Notes under the pieces: model-generated
What the model was told of the DNA's origin: nothing
Database searches by the model: none
Seen by the model: the letters and a program-made list of their open reading frames with translations, nothing else
Shown here: positions 52,878 through 62,590 of the stretch, piece after piece
Position numbering within the stretch: the stretch's first letter is position 1
How the letters are laid out: each line of letters starts with the position of its first letter
NCBI GenBank assembly: GCA_965214025.1
Contig: CBDCAW010000094.1
Coordinates: 1 to 64,000, forward strand
From: Granulosicoccus sp965214025
GTDB lineage: Bacteria; Pseudomonadota; Gammaproteobacteria; Granulosicoccales; Granulosicoccaceae
Length of the DNA stretch: 64,000 nucleotides
Direction of reading: 5' to 3'
Made by a program: the position numbers and the translations under genes

Positions 52878-55800
52878 ATGAGAAATCCTTCTGAACTCGA
52901 CGACGACCAGCCTGTGCTGGTAGTGGGTGTCGGGGCTTCGGCAGGGGGGCTCCAGGCATTCAAGCAGTTGCTGTCGGTTCTGCCATCGAACAGCGGCATG
53001 GCCTTCTTGCTCGTGCAGCATCTCGATCCCTCTCACGAGAGCCTGCTGTCGGAGCTGTTGGCGTCGAGCACCGGCATGCCGGTCGTCGATGCCGAGCATG
53101 GCGCGCCACTGCGCGCCAATACCGTGCATGTGATCATGCCCGGTTGTGCTCTCGCCATTCGCGATGGGCACATGGCGCTCAGCGAGCCCACACTGCACCG
53201 GGGCGTCCGCTTGCCGGTCAATCACCTGTTCGATTCGCTGGCTCGTGAATACGGCTCGAGCGCGGTGGGTATCGTGCTTTCGGGGGCGGGGAGTGATGGC
53301 AGCGCTGCGTTGCGTAACTTAAAGACCGCCGGTGGCCTCGTGATTGCCCAGGAGCCGGGTTCGAGCGGTCAAACGGGCATGCCGCAGAGTGCCATCGATA
53401 CCCGACTGGTCGACCTGATTCTGGAGATCGACGAGATGCCTGCCGCCCTGCAGCGATTCGCCGATCTGCCTGAAGAGGCGAGGCTCGATCCGCCTGCCGA
53501 AGAAGACGAGCTGGCCCGTCAGGCCGACGATGACAAGCCGGATCAACCGCCGGTATTGCCCCGACAAGCCAACGGCGAAGACACTGCCATCGCATCCGGC
53601 GGCATGGGCGAGGCCGATGACGACGACGTTTCCGGCAACCGTGCAGCAGCTGGCAAGCAGGAGTTCGGTGAGCAGCAGCTGCGGCAACTGAAGTCGCTGA
53701 TCTCTGCCCAGACGGACTTCGATCTCGGCATCTACAAGCCCAAGACCGTGCGTCGTCGCCTGATGAGACGCATGCTGCTCTCCGGCTTCGACGACACCGA
53801 CGTCTATCTGTCGCACGTGCGCGATCACCCGGAAGAGCAACAGTCGCTGGTGCGTGATCTGTTGATCAGCGTCACCAGCTTCTTCCGTGATCCGAGCGCC
53901 TATCAGGCGCTTCGCGAGAGCGTCATCGAACCGATGATAGCGATGCTCGACTCCGATGCCGACATACGCATGTGGGTAGCGGGCTGTGCCACCGGTGAGG
54001 AAGCCTATTCGATTGCGATGACGGTGCTCGATGTCGCCGATGAGCGTGGCAAGTCGGTCGAACTGCAACTGTTCGCCACCGATGTGGATCAGGCGGCACT
54101 CAGCGTGGCCCGAGAAGGCATATACACGCCCGCGTCCGTGGAACAGGTGTCGCGACGGCGCCTCGATCGTTACTTCGAAGTCATCGAAGGGCGCGGTTAC
54201 CGAGTGCGTTCCTTTCTGCGCGACAGGATCTCGTTCGCGATACACGATCTGAGCCGGGACCCGCCGTTCTCACGCATGCACCTGGTGAGTTTTCGCAACG
54301 TGATGATCTATCTGACGCCTGAGACGCAGGAACATTGTCTGGGCGTCATTCATTTTGCCCTGCGACCCGAGGGCTGTCTGTTCCTGGGTACCTCCGAGGT
54401 GCCGGGAATGCGCCGGGAACTGTTCAACACGGTGTCCAAGGCAGGCCATCTGTACCGCAAGGCCGGTACATCGCGAACGGTCGTCGCGCCGACTCGCTCC
54501 AAGCGGTTCCCGTTGCCGGGCATGCGTTCGGCGAAGCGGGGCGGCGCGCGAGCGAACGACGAGCCTGGCAAGGCGGATACCGTCACCGATCCGGCGCGCC
54601 GCTTCATGCTCGAGACGTGGGCGCCGCCGACGATTGTGGTCGGTGAGGAGGGCAATCTGCTGTTCCTGCACGGTGAACTGGGGCAATACCTGCATTTTCC
54701 CCAGGGCGATGAGCCGCGGCTGTATCTCGACAGCATGCTGCGTGATGCGTATGCCACTCGGATACTCGGTGCGCTGTACCGGTGTCGGCGACAGAAAGAG
54801 CCGGTCGAGGTGGTGTCGCGGGTGGATGGTAACGATGGTGTCGAGATCCGCATCACGGCGAAGCCCGCGCCGAAACTGGGCACCGGGGTGGTGATGTTGT
54901 CGTTCCAGAGCGTGGACAATGCGAGCAGGGCACTCGGCGCGCCCGAAGGCAACGTGGCTGCAGTCGCCTCAGGTGCGCAGTCAGCGGTGCAGCTCGAATC
55001 GCAGGACACCGAAGTGATTCAGCGGCTGGATGAGGAATTGAAGGCGACGCGCGAGGATCTGCGCAACACGGTTGAGGAACTCGAGTCATCCAACGAAGAG
55101 CTACGTTCGTCGAACGAGGAATCGATGTCGATGAACGAGGAGCTGCAGGCGACCAACGAGGAACTTGAGGCGACGACCGAGGAACTGCGCTCGCTGAACG
55201 AAGAGTTGTCGACGGTCAATGGCCAACTGCGTGGCAAGATCGAGCAGCAGGAGCAGACCAGTGACGATCTCAGCAATTTCTTCGCCAGCGCGGCCGTGCC
55301 GATCCTGTTTCTCGATGAGCAATTGCGCATCAAGCGCTTCACACCCAGCGCGCGAGAACTGCTGGGTATCGATCAGAGCGATGTGGGTCGGCACACATCC
55401 GATATCGCACGTGAGCTGCTGCAGCGCGGCCTGGAGGCCGACGCACGCTGGGTGCTCGAGCATCTGACGGTACGCTCGGCCGAACTGAGCACCCACGACG
55501 GTCGTTGGTTCACGCGTCAGGTGTTGCCGTATAGAACGTCCAACCGCCGTATCGAAGGGGTGGTGGTCACCTTGCTGGATGTTACCGAGCTGAAGCAGGC
55601 CAGCGAACGGCTGGCGGCCCGTGAGCGTCAGCAACGGGTGATCGCACGCCTTGGGTTCGCCGCGCTGAGTGAGGGCGACCTCCAGGAATTCATGGAACGA
55701 ACGACCCGAGAGCTGAATCAGACGCTGGATCTGGACCATTGCAAGATCCTCGAGCTTCAACCGGGTGGTCATCGAATGTTGTTGCGTGCCGGTGTCGGCT

Positions 55801-58097
55801 GGAACGAAGGGCTGGTGGGTTCCGGTTGGGTTGATTCCGGCGTGGATACCCAGGCTGGTTACACGCTGAGCGTACCTGACCCGGTTATCGTCGAAGATAT
55901 CGCAACCGATCAACGGTTCTCGGACTCGGCTATGTTGCTTGACCACGCGGCCACCAGTGGTCTTTCCTGTGTGATCCGGGCGGGTGACCAGGTTTACGGT
56001 GTGATGGGTGGCTATACCAGCGACAAGCGTCTGTTCACTCAGGAAGATTCAGATTTCATACTGGCGGCAGCCAACATCGTCGGCTCGACGTTCAACCGAT
56101 ACGAAGACCAGTTGCGTCAGTCACTGGACAGTGCGGTCGCCCGCGTACTGGCGGAGCGGCGCGATATCGATGGCACACTGACGGCTGTGCAATCGGCACT
56201 GGTCGCCGAATTCGGCTGCGATCTGAGCGAACTCTGGTGGACCGATGAGCAGGGAAGCTTCAACTGCCGTCACCTGCACATCACGTCGCCGGAGGGTTAC
56301 CGTCGAATCAGGGATCACATGCAGGAGCGTGATATCACCGCTGCTAGTGATCTGGTTACCCAGGTCCAGACAAGCGAACTGGCGGTGTGGGCAACGGATA
56401 TCGGCGATCCCGCACTGTTCGCCGATGATGAGCACGCCAGGAACTTCGGATTCACCTCGGCCATCGCTCTGCCGATCAAGAGCGAGGATCGGCTACTCGG
56501 TGTACTGACTCTGTATGCCCGGTGGCGGCTTTTTCCAATCGATATACTGATGCGCTCGCTGACCAACATCGGCTTGATCATCGGCGCTGCGCTGGTACGC
56601 ATCCGCCAGGAAGAACGTGAGGAAAGGCTGGCTGCCATCACCGCGTCCTCTCACGATGCCATCTTCAGCCACGACATTGAAGGCCAGGTCACCGAGTGGC
56701 TGTCCGGCGCGGAGCGCTTGTACGGCTTCGACGCGGATGAGATGGTCGGGCAATCGGTCGAGCGGCTCGTACCGGCCGAGCAGAAAGAGCGGCAATGGGC
56801 GATCACGCAACGTATCCTGGCCGGCGAGATCGTCGAACCTTTCGAGACAAGACGACTCAGCAGCGACAACCGTCAGATCGAAGTCTCGGTACGCAGTGCC
56901 GCGATCAGGGGTGCAGGCGGTGCCGTGGCAGGCGTCTCCTACACGGAGCGCGATATCACCCGCTTGAAGGATACGCAGCGCCAGTTGGTGAACGCCGATC
57001 GGCAGAAGGATGAATTCATCGCCATGCTCGGGCATGAGCTGAGAAATCCCTTGTCGAGCATCCGCAGCGCCGCGGAACTACTGAAGATGAACGATTCGAA
57101 TGACCCGGACATTCGCTATTCGCAGGAAGTGCTGGAACGGCAGAGCAACCACATGGCGAAGCTGCTGGATGGATTGCTCGATGTCTCACGCATCATCAGT
57201 GGCAAGATCACGTTGGATATCCAGTCGGTCGACTTCACGGATGTCTGTCGCGAAGTGCTGGCCGACACGCAGTTGCGAGTCGGCGAGGCTGGTCTCATGC
57301 TGACTCACGAAATTCCCGACAAGCCGATCATGGTCGAGGCCGATCGCCTGCGCCTGGTACAGATCGTCGACAACCTGGTATCGAATGCGATCCGGTATTC
57401 AAGGCAGACGGGCTCGATATCGCTGATTCTTTCGGTAGAAGATGAGCTGTCGGTATTGCGCATCTCTGATGATGGGGTGGGTATCGAAGCGGACCTGTTG
57501 CCTCGTGTTTTCGATGTGTTTTGGCAGTCCCACCAGAACCTCGACCGGGCTCGCGGTGGTTTGGGGCTGGGCCTGTCCCTGGTGCAGGCACTCGCCGAAC
57601 TTCATGGCGGCAGCATCCAGGCATTCAGCGAGGGCACCGACAAGGGTGCTGAATTCGTCTTTCGGATGCCGCTCGGCGCTCCCGGCAAACTATCGACGAA
57701 CGATGCAGGTGTGGTTCAGCAAGCGCTTCTCGATATCCTCATCATCGAAGATAACCGTGACAACGCGGATCTGATCAGTCGGGTGCTGGTGCACCTGGGT
57801 CATCGCGTGACCGCTGTCAGTGACGGTAGCAGCGGAGTCGAAAGTGCAACGCAGCAGCGCCCGGACGTCGTGCTGTGTGACCTGGGCTTGCCCGGAGAGT
57901 TGTCCGGATTCGACGTGGCCCAGAAACTGCGTGAGCAGCCGGAAACCGCGAACATCAGGCTCATTGCGTTGTCGGGGTACGGTAGTGAAGCAGTCAGGCG
58001 TCGCAGCAGCCGGGCAGGGTTCGAGCTGCATCTGACGAAGCCGGTTGGCATACAGGACCTGAAGGTCGCGATCGGAGCCGTGCGCGCAAGCGACTGA
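52878..58097 (+). CDS. CheB-CheR-PAS-GAF hybrid histidine kinase with receiver
   Basis: A 1739-residue signalling protein. Order: CheB methylesterase (1-190; Ser21 in GASAGG, His48 in VQHLDP, Asp140 in GAGSDGS); acidic linker to about 260; CheR methyltransferase (265-530; SAM-binding VAGCATGEEAYSIAM at 368-382, SFRNVMIYL at 471-479); coiled coil of E-E-L heptads (about 710-795); PAS (800-915); two GAF-like regions (about 915-1080, 1095-1240); PAS (1250-1375); HisKA with His near 1387 in GHELRNPLSSIRS; HATPase with GLGLGLSLVQAL; receiver from about 1615 with Asp near 1667 in LCDLGLPG. CheB/CheR fused to a kinase should couple methylation-like input to phosphorelay; no CheA, CheW or chemoreceptor gene is nearby. 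Confidence 0.92.
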   Translation: MRNPSELDDDQPVLVVGVGASAGGLQAFKQLLSVLPSNSGMAFLLVQHLDPSHESLLSELLASSTGMPVVDAEHGAPLRANTVHVIMPGCALAIRDGHMALSEPTLHRGVRLPVNHLFDSLAREYGSSAVGIVLSGAGSDGSAALRNLKTAGGLVIAQEPGSSGQTGMPQSAIDTRLVDLILEIDEMPAALQRFADLPEEARLDPPAEEDELARQADDDKPDQPPVLPRQANGEDTAIASGGMGEADDDDVSGNRAAAGKQEFGEQQLRQLKSLISAQTDFDLGIYKPKTVRRRLMRRMLLSGFDDTDVYLSHVRDHPEEQQSLVRDLLISVTSFFRDPSAYQALRESVIEPMIAMLDSDADIRMWVAGCATGEEAYSIAMTVLDVADERGKSVELQLFATDVDQAALSVAREGIYTPASVEQVSRRRLDRYFEVIEGRGYRVRSFLRDRISFAIHDLSRDPPFSRMHLVSFRNVMIYLTPETQEHCLGVIHFALRPEGCLFLGTSEVPGMRRELFNTVSKAGHLYRKAGTSRTVVAPTRSKRFPLPGMRSAKRGGARANDEPGKADTVTDPARRFMLETWAPPTIVVGEEGNLLFLHGELGQYLHFPQGDEPRLYLDSMLRDAYATRILGALYRCRRQKEPVEVVSRVDGNDGVEIRITAKPAPKLGTGVVMLSFQSVDNASRALGAPEGNVAAVASGAQSAVQLESQDTEVIQRLDEELKATREDLRNTVEELESSNEELRSSNEESMSMNEELQATNEELEATTEELRSLNEELSTVNGQLRGKIEQQEQTSDDLSNFFASAAVPILFLDEQLRIKRFTPSARELLGIDQSDVGRHTSDIARELLQRGLEADARWVLEHLTVRSAELSTHDGRWFTRQVLPYRTSNRRIEGVVVTLLDVTELKQASERLAARERQQRVIARLGFAALSEGDLQEFMERTTRELNQTLDLDHCKILELQPGGHRMLLRAGVGWNEGLVGSGWVDSGVDTQAGYTLSVPDPVIVEDIATDQRFSDSAMLLDHAATSGLSCVIRAGDQVYGVMGGYTSDKRLFTQEDSDFILAAANIVGSTFNRYEDQLRQSLDSAVARVLAERRDIDGTLTAVQSALVAEFGCDLSELWWTDEQGSFNCRHLHITSPEGYRRIRDHMQERDITAASDLVTQVQTSELAVWATDIGDPALFADDEHARNFGFTSAIALPIKSEDRLLGVLTLYARWRLFPIDILMRSLTNIGLIIGAALVRIRQEEREERLAAITASSHDAIFSHDIEGQVTEWLSGAERLYGFDADEMVGQSVERLVPAEQKERQWAITQRILAGEIVEPFETRRLSSDNRQIEVSVRSAAIRGAGGAVAGVSYTERDITRLKDTQRQLVNADRQKDEFIAMLGHELRNPLSSIRSAAELLKMNDSNDPDIRYSQEVLERQSNHMAKLLDGLLDVSRIISGKITLDIQSVDFTDVCREVLADTQLRVGEAGLMLTHEIPDKPIMVEADRLRLVQIVDNLVSNAIRYSRQTGSISLILSVEDELSVLRISDDGVGIEADLLPRVFDVFWQSHQNLDRARGGLGLGLSLVQALAELHGGSIQAFSEGTDKGAEFVFRMPLGAPGKLSTNDAGVVQQALLDILIIEDNRDNADLISRVLVHLGHRVTAVSDGSSGVESATQQRPDVVLCDLGLPGELSGFDVAQKLREQPETANIRLIALSGYGSEAVRRRSSRAGFELHLTKPVGIQDLKVAIGAVRASD

Positions 58098-58383
58098 ACA
58101 GTGGTACGGGCAAACGCATCGCCTTGGAACGCGAGAATCGGGCGATTCGACGTCTGCCAGGCGGTAGTCGTTGCAGACGCGTGCATTTATCTGGGGTTAC
58201 ATGGCAAATTTTTGACGTAAATCTGCACTAAAGTGAATCATTGCGTTCGGCTTGAACTGTCATCGACATCGCGCCTTCGAGTATCGGCCCTGCAGCAATG
58301 TCGCGTTTCAAGGGAAGCCAGATCAAGGGAAGTCTGACAGTGAACGGCCAGTGTGAACGCGTATCTCTACGAGGCTGTCTGTC

Positions 58384-58713
58384 ATGTCATATGCGCATCT
58401 GAAGTTCGTGACTCATCCTGACGACGAAGAAGATGGTATTCCCGTAAGCCGGGCACGTTCGGCACCCGTGGCGAGCGGGGGGGCAACAGAGGGGGCAATT
58501 GAGCGATCCGAAAGCTCGCCCTTCGGCAGCGCCGATGGTTGTCAGGCGAACGATTGGGGCAGCTCCCGTGAAGGCTACGAGATGATTGCCAGGGCGGCGT
58601 ACTTCAGGGCGCAGAAGCGCGGTTTCGCAGCCGGCGACGATGTGAGCAACTGGCTCGAGGCGGAAAAGGCGTTGCTGAAGCTGCTGAAAAACACCCGAAC
58701 CCTCACGGTCTGA
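58384..58713 (+). CDS. DUF2934-domain small protein
   Basis: A 109-residue protein. The C-terminal 45 residues, EGYEMIARAAYFRAQKRGF with DDVSNWLEAEKALLKLL, match the DUF2934 pattern (helix, Arg/Gly turn, W-x-x-A-E), a small domain of unknown function in proteobacteria. The N-terminal half is low-complexity, Ser/Gly/Ala-rich. The ATG is preceded by GAGG 8-9 bases upstream. It follows the hybrid kinase after 286 non-coding bases and is convergent with orn. Confidence 0.75.
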   Translation: MSYAHLKFVTHPDDEEDGIPVSRARSAPVASGGATEGAIERSESSPFGSADGCQANDWGSSREGYEMIARAAYFRAQKRGFAAGDDVSNWLEAEKALLKLLKNTRTLTV

Positions 58714-58825
58714 CTGTCGTCGATCTGCGGTACGCTGATCAGCCGCGCAACCTGGCCGGGCAGCGTAGGCCAGGTCCGGCAGGTCCGGCAGTAGGCGAAC
58801 TCAGCGGTCGATGTATTCAGACCAT

Positions 58826-59371
58826 TCAGATTCTGAAAACCTGCTGACGGTAATACTGTAGCTCCTCGATGGATTCGCGAATGTCGTCGAGCGCCTGATG
58901 GGTGTTGCGCTTGCTGAACCCCGCCATTGATTCGGGGTTCCAGCGCCGTACGAGTTCCTTGATCGTGCTGACGTCGATGTTGCGATAATGGAACCAGTCT
59001 TCCAGGCCGGGCATGGTGCGCACCATGAAGCGTCGATCCTGGCAGATGCTGTTGCCGCACATCGGCGACTTGCCGGCGGTGGTCCAGTTTTTCAGGAACG
59101 CAAGCGTCAGCCGTTCGGCATCGGCCAGCGTGTTCTGGCTGTTGCGCACGCGTTCGATCAGCCCCGAATCACCATGGTGCTTCTGGTTCCATTCGTCCAT
59201 GCCGGCCAGGCGGGCTTCGTTCTGATGGATTGCCAGCACCGGGCCCTCGGCCAGAATGGCGAGGTTGGGGTCGGTCACGATGCTGGCAATCTCGATGACC
59301 GTATCGGCGTCAGGATCGAGGCCAGTCATCTCGAGATCGATCCAGATCAGGTTTTCGTCATCGACGGGCAT
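58826..59371 (-). CDS. orn: Oligoribonuclease
   Basis: A DEDDh 3'-5' exonuclease that degrades 2-5 nt RNA, including pGpG left by EAL domains such as the one encoded upstream. The 181-residue length matches E. coli Orn. DEDD residues lie in LIWIDLEMTGLDPD, KNWTTAGKSPMCGNSICQDRRFM and THQALDDIRESIEEL. The ATG at 59371 corresponds to the accepted start; the longer frame upstream is not protein-like. It is divergent from phhB. Confidence 0.95.
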   Translation of the reverse strand: MPVDDENLIWIDLEMTGLDPDADTVIEIASIVTDPNLAILAEGPVLAIHQNEARLAGMDEWNQKHHGDSGLIERVRNSQNTLADAERLTLAFLKNWTTAGKSPMCGNSICQDRRFMVRTMPGLEDWFHYRNIDVSTIKELVRRWNPESMAGFSKRNTHQALDDIRESIEELQYYRQQVFRI

Positions 59372-59449
59372 GCTTGATCCAAAAGGCTGGAGGTGGTGTA
59401 GTGGGCGTTCGCCACTGCATTCAACCACAAATGACGCAGCACACCTACC

Positions 59450-59848
59450 TTGTCCGAGCCTGACACCGTTGCGACCGGCAGCGGAAGTCTGCCTGTCGGC
59501 AGCCTGACCTCTGCGCGCCTGGCAAGCCTCGGTTGCCCGCCTTCTGCGACGATCGAGGCGCTGCCGGAAAGCGTCGTCGATCGGGTACTGTCGGGGTTGT
59601 CCGGCTGGCACCGGGACGGCCACACCATCGAACGGCGCTTTCGCTTCGCCAACTGGCTGGAAACGCTGGCGTTCGTGAATGCGAGCGGCTGGGTCGCGCA
59701 CGCCGAGGATCACCATCCCGATATGCAGGTGAGCTACCGGCATTGTAGTGTTCGCTTCACCACGCACCATGTGGATGGCCTTTCCATCAACGATCTGATC
59801 TGCGCCGCGAAGCTCGATGCCCTGGCGGGTAGTGTCGCGTCGCGATGA
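59450..59848 (+). CDS. phhB: Pterin-4a-carbinolamine dehydratase
   Basis: Regenerates the pterin cofactor of phenylalanine hydroxylase. The 132-residue protein has the active-site motif AEDHHPDMQVSYRHCSVRFTTH (about residues 85-106), with the catalytic His-His-Pro, and FRFANWLETLAFVNASGWVAHA before it. The first 40 residues extend past the usual 95-115-residue family length. The start is a TTG at 59450, not certain; a shorter start is possible. phhA is not in the window, so it may act elsewhere. It is followed by rsgA after 50 bases. Confidence 0.85.
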   Translation: MSEPDTVATGSGSLPVGSLTSARLASLGCPPSATIEALPESVVDRVLSGLSGWHRDGHTIERRFRFANWLETLAFVNASGWVAHAEDHHPDMQVSYRHCSVRFTTHHVDGLSINDLICAAKLDALAGSVASR

Positions 59849-59898
59849 TGAGGACCCTTGGTGCCCGGTAATATCACAGCTGTTGACGGTAACACTTC

Positions 59899-60780
59899 GT
59901 GATGCCGGCCTCACGGGTGATCATGAACCATGGTCGCCGGGTTGCCGTCACGGGGCAGGCCGGCGATGCCGTGGAACCCGCCAGCGTGCTGAGTCGTCTG
60001 CCGTTACTGGTCACCGGTGATGAAGTGGTCTGCGAGCGCCTTGATGGCGGGCAGTTGCGCGTGACCGAATTGCTACCGAGACGCAGCCTGCTGGTGCGTC
60101 CGGATCGGCGCGGTGAACCCCGTCCGCTGGCCGCCAACCTGACCCACCTGATGATCGTCGGTGCCTGTCGTCCCGGGTTCGATACCTTGCTGACCGATCA
60201 ATTCTGCGTGGCTGCCGAGGTGGCGGGTATCGATGCGATGATCGTCGTCAACAAGGCGGATATCCTGACCGAGGTCGCTCGGTGCGAAGTCGATGACTGG
60301 TTGTCGATCTATGCCGAGATCGGCTACCCCACGGCGGTGATCGACACCCGCAACGATGCAGGCATGGCCCCATTGCTCGATCAGCTGCCCGGCCGAACAG
60401 TAGTGCTGGTGGGCGCTTCGGGTGTCGGTAAGTCGTCGATCATCGGCAAGTTGCTACCAGATCGAGATGTGCGCGTCGGAGCCGTGTCGGCGGCCACCGG
60501 TCTGGGCGCACATACCACCAGCGTCACCTGCTGGTATGCGCTGGAAGGCGGCGGTGCACTCATCGACTCACCCGGGGTACGGCAGTTTCCGGTAACGCAT
60601 CTGCAAGCGGTGGACCTGCGCGCCGGCTATCGCGATATTTCCAAGGCGGCCGCACGGTGCCGGTTCGGCAACTGCACCCATCTGGTGGAACCCGGGTGCG
60701 CGGTGCGCGAGGCCCTGGCGGATGGCGGCATCGCTCGCTGGCGTTACGCCAATTACCGCAAGCTTGCCGCTGCCGGTTGA
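59899..60780 (+). CDS. rsgA: Ribosome small subunit-dependent GTPase RsgA
   Basis: A 30S maturation GTPase with circularly permuted motifs: G4 VVNKADIL (about 115), G1 LVGASGVGKSSIIGKLL (about 168-184) and G3 LIDSPGVRQF. An N-terminal OB-type domain (VTGDEVVCERLD) precedes the GTPase, and a zinc knuckle RCRFGNCTHLVEPGCAVREAL ends it. Length is 293 residues, against 350 in E. coli, with a shorter N-terminus. The start can be the GTG at 59899 or the adjacent ATG at 59902. It is followed by an array of short hairpins. Confidence 0.93.
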   Translation: MMPASRVIMNHGRRVAVTGQAGDAVEPASVLSRLPLLVTGDEVVCERLDGGQLRVTELLPRRSLLVRPDRRGEPRPLAANLTHLMIVGACRPGFDTLLTDQFCVAAEVAGIDAMIVVNKADILTEVARCEVDDWLSIYAEIGYPTAVIDTRNDAGMAPLLDQLPGRTVVLVGASGVGKSSIIGKLLPDRDVRVGAVSAATGLGAHTTSVTCWYALEGGGALIDSPGVRQFPVTHLQAVDLRAGYRDISKAAARCRFGNCTHLVEPGCAVREALADGGIARWRYANYRKLAAAG

Positions 60781-60798
60781 GTGCCTCAAGTGCTCAGT

Positions 60799-60932
60799 GA
60801 GCCAGTGGGCTCACCTTCTCAGTGAGCCAGTAGGCTCGCCTCTGAGCCAGTAGGCTCGCCTCTTAGATGAGCCAGTAGGCTCGCCTCTTAGGTGAGCCAG
60901 TAGGCTCGCCTCTTAGGTGAGCCAGTAGGCTC
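60799..60932. repeat. Array of six short hairpins between rsgA and the sulfurtransferase gene
   Basis: Six copies of gagcc-agt(a/g)-ggctc, at 60799, 60824, 60844, 60869, 60894 and 60919; the spacing is 25, 20, 25, 25 and 25. Copy 1 is a 7-bp perfect stem (gtgagcc/ggctcac); others are stems with gtgagcc/ggctcgc. Linkers are gcctctta-like. The last copy overlaps the stop of the minus-strand sulfurtransferase gene. Each hairpin reads the same on both strands, so the array could act on transcripts from both convergent genes. Confidence 0.9.
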
Positions 60933-61746
60933 AACGCTCCTTCGGCAAGTCTGCCCGATTGCCCCAGACCGACCAGGCGCCGTCCAGTGCGCTGACTCTT
61001 TCGAAACCGAGGTGCCGCAGCATCACCCACGTCATCGCCGATCGCTGGTGCGACTGGCAATACACGACCACCTGCTTGTCGGGAGTGACGCCCAGCGCTG
61101 CCAAACTCTGACGCAGCGCATCCGGTTCACGTAGCCGGCGCGACTCATCGAGCGTATCGACCCAATTTTGATGCACGGCCCCCGGCACATGACCGCCCAT
61201 GGCGGAGCGTACGTCCTCGCCTCGATATTCGGCGAGGCTTCGTACGTCCAGCACCGCCAGGTGCGGGTCATCCAGTCGACCCAGCAGTTCGTCGGCGCTC
61301 ATCAGGTGCTCACCGGTGGGTTTCAGGTTCAGCGCCCGTGAGGGCTGCACGTTGCCCACCACAGGCTGCTCGGTCGAGATCGGGGCATCGCCGGCTACCC
61401 ACCCCTGGTAGCCGCCGTCGAGCCAGCTGCTGTCGGTGAGGCCGTAGGCATGTAGCAGCCAGACCATGCGTGCCGCAGTGGTTTCAGCGCCGTCATCGTA
61501 GACGACGACCTGCTGCCCGTCGCCGATGCCGGCCGCCTGCACCAGCCGCTCCACCATCCGAGGCTCCGGTAACAGGCCGGCCGCCGGCGGATCACTGCGA
61601 TTGAGCAGGGCGGCATCGGCGTGTACAGCCTCTGGAATGTGGCCGGAGGCGTAGCGCTGCGTGCTGCGAACATCGATGATACGGATCCGTTCGTCGGGGA
61701 GTGCAGCAGCGAGAGCGGCGGGGTTCAGAACCAGTGGCAGCGTCAT
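60931..61746 (-). CDS. Tandem-rhodanese thiosulfate sulfurtransferase (RhdA/SseA type)
   Basis: A 271-residue protein with two rhodanese domains. The first has the inactive relic RIIDVRSTQRYASGHIPEAVH and the second LAVLDVRSLAEYRGEDV with the catalytic loop VVVYCQSHQRSAM near residue 230. The CQ-x-H-x-R-S loop is like that of Azotobacter RhdA (CQTHHRS) rather than the CG[ST]G of mercaptopyruvate enzymes, so thiosulfate is the likely sulfur donor and the product can feed iron-sulfur assembly. Start ATG at 61746. It is convergent with rsgA through the hairpin array and divergent from rpoE. Confidence 0.88.
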   Translation of the reverse strand: MTLPLVLNPAALAAALPDERIRIIDVRSTQRYASGHIPEAVHADAALLNRSDPPAAGLLPEPRMVERLVQAAGIGDGQQVVVYDDGAETTAARMVWLLHAYGLTDSSWLDGGYQGWVAGDAPISTEQPVVGNVQPSRALNLKPTGEHLMSADELLGRLDDPHLAVLDVRSLAEYRGEDVRSAMGGHVPGAVHQNWVDTLDESRRLREPDALRQSLAALGVTPDKQVVVYCQSHQRSAMTWVMLRHLGFERVSALDGAWSVWGNRADLPKER

Positions 61747-61995
61747 GACAGCTCCGGAAAGTATCGATGTGGCCTCAGCATGGCATCAAATCCGGTGAAA
61801 AAGCGCACGCAGCGATGAACTATCGACGCTCCAGCGGTCACACCTTGCACCACCAGGCCAGTCACCGGCCGAATGAGCAATGCTGCTATGCTTTCAATCT
61901 CGTACACCACCCCTGCCACCGCCACCGCTGAACGCGGCATTCACCGGTCGGCACCGAAGGTGGCCTCCGTCCGGAACGCAGGGCCGACCAAGCCA

Positions 61996-62583
61996 TTGAG
62001 TGACAGAGAGATCGATTTGGCGCTCGTCCAGCGGGTGCAGAGGGGTGACAAGGCCGCCTACGACCTTCTGGTGCTCAAGTACCAGCACAAGATCGGGCAC
62101 CTCGTGTCACGCTATGTACACGATTTCCACGAATCTCAAGATGTTGCTCAGGAGGCTTTCATCAAGGCCTATCGAGGCCTGAAGAACTTCCGTGGCGACA
62201 GTGCCTTCTATACCTGGCTCTACCGCATCGCCATCAATACCGCCAAGAACCACCTGGTGACGATGGGTCGCAAGATCAGCGATACGGGTATCGACGCGGC
62301 CGATGCCGAGCAGTTCGAAGGTGGCAGTGCCTTGCGCGAACATGCCACGCCGGACCGGGAGATGGTTACCGACGAGATCGCCCGGGTGGTGCGCCGGTCC
62401 ATCGAGGCATTGCCGGAAGATCTGCGTGTGGCCATCACTCTGCGCGAGTTCGAAGGTCTTTCGTATGAAGAGATTGCCGTAGCCATGGATTGTCCGATTG
62501 GCACGGTTCGCTCCCGTATCTTTCGGGCGCGCGAAGCCATCGATACCAATCTCGAGCCGCTGCTCGAAGAGAAACGCAGGTAA
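61996..62583 (+). CDS. rpoE: RNA polymerase sigma factor RpoE
   Basis: Extracytoplasmic-stress sigma factor. Region 2 reads LLVLKYQHKIGHLVSRYVHD and the -10 recognition stretch NFRGDSAFYTWLYRIAINTAKN; region 4 has LREFEGLSYEEIAVAMDCPIGTVRSRIFRAREAID (about residues 150-184, in parts), near-identical to AlgU/RpoE. I place the start at the TTG at 61996, giving MSDREIDLALVQRVQRGDK and about 195 residues as in AlgU; a longer ORF begins at an ATG at 61873 but its first 41 residues are low-complexity and unlike the family. RseA follows 7 bases downstream. Confidence 0.92.
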   Translation: MSDREIDLALVQRVQRGDKAAYDLLVLKYQHKIGHLVSRYVHDFHESQDVAQEAFIKAYRGLKNFRGDSAFYTWLYRIAINTAKNHLVTMGRKISDTGIDAADAEQFEGGSALREHATPDREMVTDEIARVVRRSIEALPEDLRVAITLREFEGLSYEEIAVAMDCPIGTVRSRIFRAREAIDTNLEPLLEEKRR

Positions 62584-62590
62584 GAGCGAC

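Noticed and set aside
60799..60932. Possible CRISPR array
   Set aside because: The repeat is only about 14 nt, the intervals are nearly identical 6-11 nt linkers rather than unique spacers, and no cas genes are nearby.
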